In this document: positions 54,341 through 64,000 of the stretch, one piece after another
Layout: every line of letters starts with the position of its first letter
Position numbering within the stretch: position 1 is the first letter of the stretch
Origin: Anodontia alba
Lineage: Eukaryota > Mollusca > Bivalvia > Lucinida > Lucinidae
DNA: 64,000 nucleotides
NCBI GenBank assembly: GCA_964016985.1
Contig: OZ024826.1
Coordinates: 7,303,855 to 7,367,854, forward strand
Direction of reading: 5' to 3'
Translations under genes and position numbers: made by a program
Notes under the pieces: generated by a model
Databases searched by the model: none
What the model was told of the DNA's origin: nothing
What the model saw: the letters and a program-made list of their open reading frames with translations, nothing else

Positions 54341-55140
54341 CCAATTTCTCAAAGCATACTTAGCTTAATGAGATGGCTAATGAAAAACTCGTTAACTGTT
54401 GCAGCTAAGGCATTTTGAAATACATTGATATTTTTGCTGCAAAAATGTGAGTAGCTTTTGCAAAACCTACTCACATTTTTGCAGCAAACATATTAATGTG
54501 TTTGCCATAATTTAAGACAGAATTTATAACGTCACGTGAGCTAACAACTACGTTAAAAAAGGTAAGAGAAAAGTCCAGGGAGTGCCACAATCACAAACCG
54601 CCGCCCTTCCCAGACCCCAAGAGGAAGAGGAAACCGACAAATCTAAACAAGCACAAACCGAACAAACGTACGAAAAGCACTAAGATTAGCTCTCTCTTCC
54701 CCAAGCGAGGTAATCGCAATACTAAAAGGACTGAAAAACACAAGAACAAAACGACACACGGAAAGACATACAACAAATCGCCTCGTAGAATAAACCACAA
54801 AGCAACAAAGAGTAAGACTAACACCGGGACCACCGCCTTAGAACGATCGGTAGAGCAAACCACCAGGGGTTTAAAGCACTTTTACAGCTAGCTAACTTCA
54901 CCCTGGGTCCCGATGTTACTCTAAATACAGAAATACATAAAAATTCGGTTCGCATAAAGGCTCCCACTCAATCAATGCATCAAAGCGAAAACATAAAAAT
55001 CAAATTAATCACTATAATGAACAAAGACGAGTACTCATGGCTCATTCTACTGTATGCCAGAGTAAACGAAAACCAATAGTTGAACCACGGCGGGCCAAGC
55101 CAAAAACATAAGTTTTGAATAACTGGGCCCTGTAAGTTAA
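54341..55140. mobile_element. Family H MITE, copy H3, split by I2
   Basis: GGGCCCAATTTCTCAAAGCA at the left, palindrome AAAATGTGAGTAGCTTTTGC, and the right end TTTTGAATAACTGGGCCC at 55113-55130. The two parts are separated by the 556-bp I2 insert. Confidence 0.82.
54554..55109 (-). mobile_element. Family I repeat, copy I2, nested in H3
   Basis: AAAAAAGGTAAGAGAAAAGT to CCAAGCCAAAAACATA. Because H is known from H1 and H4, the insert boundaries define both ends of family I. There is no inverted terminal repeat and no poly(A) tail. Any target duplication is too short to be sure of. Confidence 0.85.
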
Positions 55141-55503
55141 TTTGAAAGGGATGCGCAGCCAAACTGAAAATGATGTCATTTAATACACAATAGATGCAAA
55201 AGACAACATGTAATTAAATCTTAATAAGAAGAAACAAGTTTTATGACTTCTGATTCAGAATCTGTCCGTAAAATACAAACACGTTGCTACAAATAAAGCA
55301 ATACTATATGAAAAGGCATTCTTCAATTTAAGCCAGAATACGATCAGAATACCATTATTTTATTATCCAATAACTTTCCACAAGCGAATTCGAGGCAGCA
55401 AATCTGTGTTCAGCAAAAGCAGAGTAATTGCTGTATATCGCATTGACCCAACATCGGAAAACAGTGTGCAGTCTTGCTTATGTGGTCAAAAATAAATCAA
55501 TGC
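55141..55503. other. No recognisable gene or repeat
   Basis: Nothing recognised. Confidence 0.5.
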
Positions 55504-55745
55504 CCAATTGTTCAAAATTTTACGAAGTTCTTAGCTAACGTGACGTAAACATTTCTATATTGAAATTTGGCAAACACACTGATATTTCTTGCTGAAAAAA
55601 AAGTGAGTAGCTTTTTTATTGCAAAAGCTACTCACAGTTTTGCAGCAAAAATATCAATTTATTTGATAAATACCTTAGCTACAATAGTTAATGAATTTGT
55701 CATTAACGAGATCGTTAAGCTAACGATACTTTGAACAATTGGGCA
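55504..55745. mobile_element. Family H MITE, copy H4
   Basis: GCCCAATTGTTCAAAATTTT at the left and the complement of GCCCAATTGTTCAAAGTATC at the right. Palindrome AAAGTGAGTAGCTTTTTTAT against ATTGCAAAAGCTACTCAC. Confidence 0.85.
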
Positions 55746-56048
55746 CAGATTGTTTTTGTCACACTGGGCTAACGTCGCATCATCATTGGCCGGAAGATGA
55801 TATGGTATAAATTATGGTGTACAAAATAAATAACTCTCTACTTTAGAGTTGTAATTTAAAGCTTGTTTAAAACAGAACTTTATATTTATAATGTTAATTA
55901 CAAATGGTATATCATATTAGAAACCTATTATGCTACAAAGTCAGTTTTTCACTTCAATATCTTTTACAAATTAGTTATTATTCGTCCAAATTGTCCATTT
56001 GATATTCACTCAGTAAAACGTTGGTGCACGTGCAGTTAAGTAAAATGA
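55746..56048. other. No recognisable gene or repeat
   Basis: Nothing recognised. Confidence 0.5.
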
Positions 56049-56246
56049 TTAATCCTTTCATCCCGGCAACCAAAAACCAACAAATAGTGTGGATCCAAAT
56101 GAGAGTAACGAGCATTCTCCCCAGGATATACACTGTTTGCCATTCTGTTTGTTGATTTTAGACTGAAACCCTACTTGCATTAGTGGACAAGTCCTAATTC
56201 AAATATGGAACATTCCACTCCAGAAACTCAGGAATGAAGAGGTTAA
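56049..56246. mobile_element. Family F4 MITE, TTAA on both sides
   Basis: TTAA at 56049 and 56243 flank TCCTTTCATCCCGGCAACC and an end reading CCTCTTCATTCCTGAG on the minus strand. The core is strongly decayed (AACAAATAGTGTGGATCC ... GGATATACACTGTTTGCC). Confidence 0.78.
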
Positions 56247-56592
56247 ATATCGATATATTATTTTCTGCATCACTGAGGTACTATGCAGGTCGTTAACTTT
56301 GAACCAGCACACTAGTATATAATGTTTTGTAAAACTGTAAGAATGGAATTCAGACATTGGGCATATGCTTACAATGATTAAAATTATCGTCATAACCGAA
56401 AGAGAGTCAAATTATAAATTGATAAAGACGCAAAATATAAAGCACTTAGTTCTACCTTTGGTGCTTATGAGCAAACTGGTAAATTGAACATGAGACGCAA
56501 ACTATATTCCATCAATAACTTAAAAATTATAACGATTAAAAAGCCAGAGTTTGCCACGGATAGCAGAGAATCAAGATCTAACATCACTTTTA
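56247..56592. other. No recognisable gene or repeat
   Basis: Nothing recognised. Confidence 0.5.
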
Positions 56593-57037
56593 CAAGATAA
56601 TCGATAATCGATTATCAGTCCTGCCATTGTGATCGATAATCGATTAGTGATCACGGAAGATTTGGTCATAAGTTTACCTGTTTGAGCATGACTCTTACCA
56701 TATGTTGTACTTTATTGTTTGCATTTGGTCAAACAGGCCTAAGCAAACAGTGTAGACCCAGATGAGACGCCGCCTTTAAGGCGGCGTCTCATCAGGGTCT
56801 ACACTGTTTGCCACTCATCAAGCTATTTTTAGACACAACAGTGGGTAGTAAATTGCACTTGTTCAAATTTTAGATAAAGTATGGTAAGGAGTTGAGGTGT
56901 CTGAATATTAAGTGTAAATACGTATGTTAAAGTAACAACACAAAAATCAAATGATCGATTATTAGCAAATCAGTAATGATAATCATTTTTGTGGAATTTA
57001 TCGATCAATTAATCGATTATCTGATTAATTGTGTCAG
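56593..57037. mobile_element. Composite element G with F core, copy G2
   Basis: Collinear with G1 over its whole length. The F core at 56747-56812 has apex GCCGCCTTTAAGGCGGC, against GCCGCAAACGCGGC in G1. The rest is highly similar, including ATGATCGATTATTAGCAAAT. Confidence 0.85.
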
Positions 57038-57604
57038 CCTTAATTGTAGGTTTATCGTTAGCTGTACATTGGACAGCATCACCCCAACAAACTACCAAAT
57101 GTAATACCATCAGTCAATGTTAGCCTAACGTTATCAAGCTATCTGGGATGGCTTACACACCAAAATCACACTTTAATCATGCATTCAAGCTCCAGTACTA
57201 CAGAAACAGAATTTTTCTAAGCAGTTGCAAGAAGAAGCATACCAATATAAGGTATGCGCATCAACGCACTCTAATCAAGCCCTTTGCTGTCCACTTATAA
57301 CATCAAAATGGACTGAAGATTATATAGACAAAGAAAAATATCTTATCAGTTAGGATGGATTTAACAGCCTGTTCTGGGCCAGCACTCTTCCAAAATACTC
57401 AAAAGATCCTAATTTGTCATGGTGCGGATGTTAATGGTCTTTCTCTCCCTGTTAGAATTCAACATATAACTGTAACTCAGAGTAAGAAATACGTTATAAC
57501 GCATATTCACTTTACCGAATGCCCTGTCAAGCAAACCCTTCTGTAGAATATATACGTCAACGAACAGTCAAACCCTGATTTGACTGCATAGATTCATAGG
57601 CTAA
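57038..57604. other. No supported gene; weak E words
   Basis: GGTATGCGCATCAACGCACT and TTTGCTGTCCACTTATAACA at 57252-57303 may be an E remnant. A 63-codon frame at 57355 contains HGADVNG, which recalls ankyrin repeats but has no other repeat around it. Confidence 0.4.
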
Positions 57605-57883
57605 CATTACGAAAACACGCCTATTAAAATATAAAGAAAATTTCACCTCCCAAAACTGAAACTTTTCAGATAAAAAATTCTGATATTTTTTCATATTTCT
57701 GCTCAAAACATACATTGTGGGTGCTCGTATGAACCGCCTCAGTGAGGCGGTTCTAACGAGTATCCACAATCTATGTTTTAAGCAGAAATAAGAAAAATAA
57801 TGTATACCCTTGTAAACCCCAGTTTTACTATATAAAAGTGGGGTTTAATTGGGTCAAAATTATATTGGTATGTTTTAGTGATG
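57605..57883 (-). mobile_element. Family A MITE, copy A17
   Basis: CATTACG first. Left arm changed to GTGGGTGCTCGTATGAACC, right arm canonical. The right end is TTTTAGTGATG. Confidence 0.93.
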
Positions 57884-58247
57884 ATATGAAAATTTGCTGT
57901 TCTAATATGTCATTAGCGCTATTTTATCACATTGCAATTATGTTTTTTGTTGTTGTTTTTTTTGTTTTTTTGTTTTTGTTTTTTTTACTATCTGTTTATT
58001 TGCGATATGGCTTCAGGTCCAACAGCCAAAGCATTTGGTTTCACTTTTTGTCACATGTAGTGTTCAGTAAAGGCTTGATTATCGAAAGTATAACTACTGT
58101 CTGTCCCTAAGGTATGTACAAATATCAGATAGTGTACTAATTACATTATTGACTTCATTTACTAATGCATATACAATTAACCAATGTTCATATTAACACG
58201 TTCTGTCCAACTGCTTACCCATTTTACACCACTCGACATATTAGCCG
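57884..58247. other. No gene; T-rich tract
   Basis: GTTTTTT-type runs at 57940-57988. Nothing else recognised. Confidence 0.5.
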
Positions 58248-58478
58248 CAACGTGAGAAAACGTACCGTCTGACAAGTGCGCCAAACAAATACTCATATCA
58301 GTCTGCGCATCCGCTCCGTCTGGTTAGAGTCTTTGTTGTACCCATGAGGAAAAAACTCCCTAGCTATCCAAAATGCGAAAAAATATTGTCTGATAGGACT
58401 ATGCTAATGCGCAGGCTAGTCCAACTCTTGGCTGGGCGCACATTTTCTGGGCGTACGTTTTCTGACATTGCGGATCAT
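58248..58478. repeat. Family E1 copy, two-hairpin form
   Basis: CAACGTGAGAAAACGTACCG and GGCGTACGTTTTCTGACATT are the outer inverted pair. CAGTCTGCGCATCCGCTCCG, AGCTATCCAAAATGCG and CTAATGCGCAGGCTAGTCC lie inside. Confidence 0.75.
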
Positions 58479-58646
58479 TTAACATCAAAAGACATCATTT
58501 GGCACTATTCGCTGCTTCTGTTTGTTACTGGTGCAGTAAAATCTATATAATGTAATATACGAAGGGCATGTAGGTGAGGTAAGAACTAAGCGGTTCGAAC
58601 AATAGTAAAGAAGAATAACGTATTCTTCCCAAACAAGGTGATCCCT

Positions 58647-58754
58647 CCCAGCAGGCATAGAACGTTGAAACAACGTCGATTCAACGTTGATTCAACGTCT
58701 TGACGTTGAATCAACTTTGAATCGACGTTGTTTTAACGTTTTGTGCTCGCTGGG
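58647..58754. mobile_element. Family K palindrome, copy K4
   Basis: CCCAGCAGGCATAGAACGTT to AACGTTTTGTGCTCGCTGGG. Nearly perfect arms of GAAACAACGTCGATTCAACG with apex GTCTTGAC. This copy supplies the ends missing from K1. Confidence 0.9.
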
Positions 58755-59511
58755 CTATATTAGTTACTTGCTGATACTGAAGTCGAGAGTTTGAATATCA
58801 CTTTCAAGAGACTTCTCATGACTGTAGAATGTTTCTTTTCACTTTGTACTTGCACAAAACTTTATTGCCTTCATCCAACCTTTGACCATAAATATTAAAA
58901 TATCTTATGGTAGGGAGTTAATACACTAAACAACGCACGTATTTATCTGACAGCAACTAAACCTATACTCTTCAAGAATGTTTTATATTAATTTAGTGAA
59001 CAACAAAATAATTTAGCAGGTATCTACGAATTTTAATTTTCTCATATATTGGGCACGTATACATACTCGTACGTGTGTTACTCCGGGTAAGGATTTTGAA
59101 CATTGGTTATGCATACTGTGTTAAATTCATAAAAACGTGAAAACCTTTATTCGGAGTATAGAATTAATCGCAACTTAACTGGAAAGTATCAACAATCTCT
59201 AAAAAAGGGAAACCCCTATCTCAATAACAACACTGACTTGGGAGTTTCTTTTAAACATTTGTTCACCAATGACGACAGTTGTCACCTGAAAACATTAAAC
59301 TTCCTAAGACATGTAAAAAAACAACATCTATTCATGCGCTTTATGAGAGTAACAGTTTACAGTTATTACATTTCACCCAATCCTTTTTACTAAGGCAAAA
59401 TGACGTACATTGAAAAAAGAGTATGATACGAGTCTTATTATACAATCTACACATATAATAAACATTCAGCATTCGAGTTACATATTTATATATGCCATAT
59501 ATTATTACTGT
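58755..59511. other. No recognisable gene or repeat
   Basis: Nothing recognised. Confidence 0.5.
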
Positions 59512-59595
59512 TCAATATATATATATATATATATATACATACATATACATACATATGTACATATAAACATACATATACTACATACAGATGCACAC

Positions 59596-59667
<72 letters not shown>

Positions 59668-59702
59668 GATATATATATATATATATACATACATACATAT
59701 AT
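59512..59702. repeat. Compound (TA)n/(CATA)n/(CA)n microsatellite
   Basis: TA run, ACATACATATACATACATAT, a CA run of about 22 units, then further TA runs and CATACATACATA. It lies at the 3' side of the minus-strand LINE relic. Confidence 0.95.
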
Positions 59703-59704
59703 AC

Positions 59705-60695
59705 ACTTTTCATGGGAGGGTAGGTTACAAACTTTCAAAAATACTTTTAATAAAGATACAAAGTTTTCGTTACTTGGCAGTATTTTTTGTATTTAGAAGT
59801 ACTGGAAACTTTATTACATTAGGCCGCACGAAAAATGTCCTGTCTTCTAAGATTATTGAAGTAATTACGTGTTAACCAGTAGTGATACTCATAGCCAATA
59901 TCTAAATGCCATAAATGACATAGTCTACTCTCTCTTGGTATTCACTTCCAACTTCCGGTCTCGACAGGTAACATATTATTTCTGGTTCTAAATTTTACTC
60001 TTTATTTTCTAAATTTGGCCGGTACGTTCACAAGATATTTTTCGAAACAAAATTTTGTTTTAAAAAGTCGGTAATTATATAAAAAGATTTATTATTTTCT
60101 ATTTGAATATTTCCATTTATTCAAAAATAAATCTACTACTTTTTGTTTCGTTGCTTTTATCAACCAGTTCCTGTTATGAAATGTATGCATATCCCAGAAG
60201 CCATTGAAACCATATGGAATCAAATATTTTTTATATTTTCTAACCATCTGAATTTATTACTTATTGAATGCTGGAAATAAGATAGTACTATCGCATATAG
60301 TTTTGATGACAGATAATTAGTAGTAGGATATACTAACTTTGACCAGTATGAGATTATATGACATTGCACATCTAATTCAAGTGGCATGACTCTTGTCTCG
60401 CCATAAACCATGCAATTAGGCGTCGACTTCTTTAAATTTAAAATAAGTTTCAAACATTCAAGCTGCACCTATTCGAGTATATTAATAGTAGCCGTTCCAA
60501 TGACTTCACACCCATAAAGGAGTATTGGTTTTACGGTTTTCTCGAGCAGGTCAATTTGTATATCAATAGGTAGTAAAAGTGAACTTGCTTTCTTCAATAA
60601 GCAAAACATCGCGAGAGTAGCTTGAGCGGCAATATGCTTCTTTGCAGCCAGAAATGAACCACTTCTTCTGAAACTATACCCATATTTTTAAATTA
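59705..60695 (-). pseudogene. LINE reverse-transcriptase C-terminal relic
   Basis: Minus strand from about 60690. SGSFLAAKKHIAAQATLAMF, CLLKKASSLLLPIDIQIDLL and EKTVKPILLYGCEVIG come first, then a stop. Next are LNLKKSTPNCMVYGETRVM and WSKLVYPTTNYLSSKLY (60468-60220). A frameshift then leads to KYLIPYGFNGFWDMHTFHN and, further on, RTRNNMLPVETGSWKWEYQE. These are the palm-to-C-terminal segments of a CR1/jockey-like LINE. At least one stop and one frameshift make it dead, and the upstream part is missing. Confidence 0.82.
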
Positions 60696-60921
60696 ATGTA
60701 TCTATCAAGATGGCTGTTATAGACCACCGCAATGCCACTTGATTTCTTTTCAGTAATATATTTTCTTTGTTTACATACTAGTTCAGTCTGCTGCAGTTCG
60801 TCTTTGTCTATATGCCAGTTATTTAAACTGTGCTGTTTTGTCTTGTTACGGTTTGTTCCTCATTTTCTTCTTTCGGTGATGACAGCCTTCCTTGGGTATG
60901 TCTCCACGTACTTCTCAATAA
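60696..60921. other. No recognisable feature
   Basis: Short gap between the LINE relic and A18. Nothing recognised. Confidence 0.5.
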
Positions 60922-61200
60922 CATTACGAAAACACGCCTATTCAAATATATAGAAAAGTTTACCTCCAAAAACTGAAAATTTTCAGATAAAAATCCTCTG
61001 ATATTTTTCATATTTCTGCTCAAAACATAGATTGTGCGTACTCGTTAGAACCGCCTCGGCGAGGCGTTCTAACGAGTACCCTCAATCTATGTTTTTAAGC
61101 AGAAGTAAGTAAAATAATGTATACCCCTGTAAACCCCAGTTTTACTATATAAAAGTGGGGTTTCAGGGGGTCGAAACTATATAGGCGCGTTTTCGTGATG
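60922..61200 (-). mobile_element. Family A MITE, copy A18
   Basis: CATTACG first. Apex CGCCTCGGCGAGGCG, then one G lost in the right arm (GCGTTCTAACG). Right end ATAGGCGCGTTTTCGTGATG. Confidence 0.93.
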
Positions 61201-61716
61201 ACGACGTTTATATATTCTTCTGCTTTGTGATCGCTGAGCTAATTAAATCTATCTGGGGGTCACCGATAATGCCGAATTGGTGAGAATTAGATAGGTCTGG
61301 CCCAGAAAACCTGACATTTTAGCTGTTTTCATTTTTACGAGTGTGTTACTTTCAATTCATGCCTTTTAGAATCTGTTGTATTTTTGATAACATTATGCAT
61401 ATATACATGAAATATACAGTAATTACCCAAAGTTCAAGAAAATGAAAAAGTAATTATCTAATTTCTAATATTTTGGCAGCCTCATCTCCTTTTAAAATCT
61501 GTGGTATTGCCAGCAAACTCAATTATTCATAATCATTTAGGGATAAATCTGAACCGTTTTCCTACAAATTGCTTTTTGCATAATTACCCAATAAAGCAGA
61601 TTACCGTCAGTTTCAATTTCTCTCATTTCTTCGTTCTACTATATTTACTCTGTATTCGAGCTAACAGAAAACAGAACGCTTGTCTATACAAGGTATACAC
61701 TATTTGCCACTCATCA
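61201..61716. other. No gene; F remnant beside A19
   Basis: 61676-61710 has GCTTGTCTATACAAGGTATA and CACTATTTGCCACTCATC, the end of an F core. The rest is unrecognised. Confidence 0.45.
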
Positions 61717-61994
61717 CATCACGAAATCATACCTATATAATTTTAACCCCTTTAAACCCCACTTTTATATAGTAAAACTGGGGTTTACAGGGGTATACAT
61801 TATTTTTCTTATTTCTGCTCAAAGCCATAGATTGTGGGTACTCGTTAGAACCGCCTCGCCGAGGCGGTTCTAACGAGTATCCACAATCTATGTTTTGAGC
61901 AAAAATATGAAAAATATCAGACTTTTTATCTGAAACTTTCAGTTTTTTGGTGGTAAAATTTTCAATATATTTGAATAGGCGTGTTTTCGTAATG
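61717..61994 (+). mobile_element. Family A MITE, copy A19
   Basis: CCCC arm first. Apex CGCCTCGCCGAGGCG. Close to consensus throughout, except CATCACGAAATCATACC at the left end. Confidence 0.94.
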
Positions 61995-62394
61995 ATGGTC
62001 TAAACTGTTTGCCAATGATCCAGCAAGTTTCTGCATATCAACATAAATCCCTTGACTCATACAGAGGTCTTCCTAATGTGTTCCCTTTTCTTACTCCATT
62101 CATGCCGAGTATACTTTTCTATCTTAATTCTTCGATAAATTCATTTCCAATGGAAGGGGTGTCTATTTTAACTCCTTTTATTGTATTGTATTGGTTTTGC
62201 CGCTTTTTATTTTTAATACTGGATTTAATCCATACAGTGTATACCCCCACCAGACGCTCCAGGTCCGGGTTCTAGACGGTTTGCTAGTGTTCCCTTTAAA
62301 GGACGCTAGTTTCTTAGTTGCCATATGAAAGTACATTTAGAGATGGTTGACATCGTAAAGACACTTCATTTAGCATTTCTTGCTCCTAGTCATC
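61995..62394. other. No gene; F remnants
   Basis: GGTCTAAACTGTTTGCCAAT at 61997 and CATACAGTGTATACCCCCAC, then GTCCGGGTTCTAGACGGTTT, at 62232-62283 are decayed F cores. Confidence 0.45.
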
Positions 62395-62610
62395 TCCATA
62401 ACATTAGAGTAGACTATTTTTTAGAAGAAGCTTACCTGGGAACGAAATGCTTTCCTTTTCTAGTGGACCCTTTTGTCAGAAGGGGTGTGATGTGCAGAAT
62501 AGCCAAACAGGAAGTCCCAAAAGCTATCTCCCTTGTAGAAAATGCCGGACTTTTTTGTTTTTCAAGTATACCCTGTCCCTTTAAAGTTTCCTGGAATTCG
62601 ATACAAGGCG
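62395..62610. repeat. Family Q repeat, copy Q3
   Basis: CCTTTTGTCAGAAGGGGTGT, GAATAGCCAAACAGGAAGTC and AAGCTATCTCCCTTG align with Q2 in reverse complement. The 98-codon frame across it (62325-62621) is therefore unlikely to be a gene. Confidence 0.6.
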
Positions 62611-62894
62611 GAGTATTTTAATAATGCACCCATACATATCCTCGAACAGAAGCTATTGCAGTAATCAGTAGAAAGCTGGACAAGATTTCAATAGACAGGT
62701 CGTCGGGAAAAATAATTGCTGTTTCGATCTTACATAAATAGGGAATATCGTTTCCGGAGATGAGATCAATACACGAATATTGCTACTCTTTTATGTAAAG
62801 ATCAGTCAGAGAGCAAAACAGTTTGTAAACCGTGGACATACTAAGACAATAAAAGACGCGTCTCGCAAAAAAGGATGCGACCTCACGAATATAT
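62611..62894. other. No recognisable gene or repeat
   Basis: Nothing recognised. Confidence 0.5.
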
Positions 62895-63032
62895 TACAGC
62901 AAATGATTGTGTGTACCCGCGCAGTCTGACTAGGACATTCGCGTTTCGCCTTGGATTCTGCAATGTCGAAGCTTACTGCAACAGAACAGTAAAGACCGTG
63001 GTCTGACTGCGCTGATGTACAGATTCTGTGAG
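62895..63032. repeat. Family E fragment
   Basis: TGTGTACCCGCGCAGTCTGA, CATTCGCGTTTCGCCTTGGA and GTGGTCTGACTGCGCTGATG follow the E1 two-hairpin order in decayed form. Confidence 0.5.
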
Positions 63033-63068
63033 ACTTTCACTTACCGTATCCGATCTAAATATACCCTA

Positions 63069-63346
63069 CATTACGAAACCGCGCCTATGCAAATATATAG
63101 TAAATTTCACCTCCAAAAATGAATATTTTCAGATGAAAACCTCTGATATTTTTCATATTTCTGCTAAAAACATAGATTGTTGGTACTCGTTAGAACCGCC
63201 TCGGCGAGGCGGTTCTACCGAGTACCCACAATCTATGTTTTTGAGCAGAAATAAGAAAAATAATGTTTACCCCTGTAAACCCATGTTTTACTATGTAAAA
63301 GTGGGGTTTATGGGGGTAAAAATTATATAGGTATGTTTTCGTGATG
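63069..63346 (-). mobile_element. Family A MITE, copy A20
   Basis: CATTACGAAACCGCG first. Apex CGCCTCGGCGAGGCG. One mismatch each in GTTGGTACTCG and CTACCGAGTACC. Right end ATAGGTATGTTTTCGTGATG. Confidence 0.93.
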
Positions 63347-64000
63347 ATTTACATACTTGTCCTTAACTTTGAACAAATTCTTTTGGCTACATGTTGATGT
63401 GTCTGAAAACTACTACCTGAAAGGCAAACAATTTAAACCCTGGTCAGCTGCTGTGTTCTACCGACCGATCCTGGCCTTCGCTATCCACCTATGCCCCTCT
63501 ACTTAAATCTATGTTGGACTGTTCTTGGCCTGACAGGAATCCTATCGGGCCGATAACGGTATAAGGTTTAAGAGTCTGAGGTCAACAAATCATAATTATA
63601 TTTCGAAAAATCATAAAGTCGATAGACACAAAGGCAAAATTAGGAATATTCAGACAGACAGATATGGACCCAACATATATGGGGGTGTAATCAGGCGTCC
63701 ATGGAAAGTAAGCCGTACTTGCTAAGCACGCTTCGCACACCTTGCCTATCATCTGAACAGAGATTTAGGAAAATATAGGAATTAATGTCCATGGATTAGA
63801 AAGTCTGTTTATCGCTTCAATGTGACAAAAATATCAGATATTAGTCTGGAAACAGTCCTATTGTAGGGATTCACAAGGGGATGATGCCGCCCTAAAAAAT
63901 TCTTGTGTTGACACCGGTTCAGTTCTTTGTTATCCCTAACAGTGTCGTACTGAGCAGTCTTTCGATAAAGTCATGTTATTCAAAGCAAGCTCTAGCATAA
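63347..64000. other. No gene; F and B remnants
   Basis: GGCAAACAATTTAAACCCTG at 63421 is part of an F core. TTAAATCTATGTTGGACTGT then CCTGACAGGAATCC and TATCGGGCCGATAACGG (63503-63560) is a decayed half of family B. The last 440 bp are unrecognised. Confidence 0.5.

Noticed and set aside
57355..57546. Ankyrin-like motif HGADVNG in a 63-codon frame
   Set aside because: A single match with no neighbouring ankyrin repeats, no helix pattern before it and no further supporting frame.
62325..62621. 98-codon plus-strand frame as a gene
   Set aside because: It overlaps family Q, which recurs at 39.3 and 45.0 kb without the frame being conserved.

Overview
This 64 kb window is AT-rich eukaryotic DNA with no intact protein-coding gene that I can support. 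No reading frame is longer than about 145 codons, and the longest frames belong to decayed mobile elements or to simple repeats. The content is a dense, nested layer of short non-autonomous DNA transposons (MITEs), most of them snap-back palindromes. Mixed in are 5'-truncated LINEs, a decayed reverse-transcriptase element of Penelope-like type, a dead Tc1-type transposase and many microsatellites. A marine mollusc, probably a bivalve, is my best guess. It rests on the overall style of the repeats, for example the element at 9433-11741 that begins AGCTCACCTGAG and carries a CCGTCCGTCC run. That assignment comes from memory and is an inference.

The dominant family, called A here, has 20 copies of about 275 bp, ten in each orientation. 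Each copy has ends CATYACGAAAACAYGCCTAT, an asymmetric CCCC/GGGG hairpin arm and a central palindrome of about 90-100 bp containing GGGTACTCGTTAGAACCGCC. Five copies crowd 38.0-42.6 kb. Other families are B (107 bp full palindrome, TA target duplication), C, D and S (TIRs of CAGTCGAMYYTCG type, TA duplication, pogo/Tigger-like), T (TIR CCGTATTYGACCTAATTACC), F (several subfamilies with TTAA duplications and CCC-type ends, piggyBac-like, sharing a GCAAACAGTGTAGATC...GATCTACACTGTTTGC core), E (GATCAGACTGCGC hairpins), H, I, J, K, L, P, Q and R.

Layout. 0-9.4 kb: scattered MITEs. 9.4-11.7 kb: a 2.3 kb element L holding a nested A copy and a 330 bp hairpin. 12-18 kb: T, E, F and B copies. 18.0-20.2 kb: an I element, a broken reverse transcriptase on the minus strand and, upstream of it, a 32-bp minisatellite. 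20-31 kb: a mosaic of E, F, G, D, P, K and A. 31.0-32.9 kb: a D element split by a roughly 600 bp insertion, then a Tc1 transposase relic. 33.5-35.2 kb: B, a large GC-rich hairpin and a second reverse-transcriptase 3' remnant. 38-44.3 kb: the A cluster and a tandemly duplicated, decayed gene-like unit of unknown function that one A copy interrupts. 47.1-48.3 kb: a LINE 3' end with long (TA)n arrays. 48.5-58.8 kb: nested J/B, S, D/E, H/I and G/F copies. 59.5-60.7 kb: a second LINE relic. The rest is A, F, Q and E copies.

The most interesting signal is that one palindromic module recurs at the centre of at least four MITE families whose ends are unrelated (A, C, T and S, plus two relics). Family F shows a parallel pattern, with one core and many different TTAA-flanked ends. 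Palindrome arms also change together between copies, which points to arm-to-arm correction or to spread as hairpins. All family names are local labels. Copy boundaries were read by eye and may be off by a few bases, and no database was consulted.
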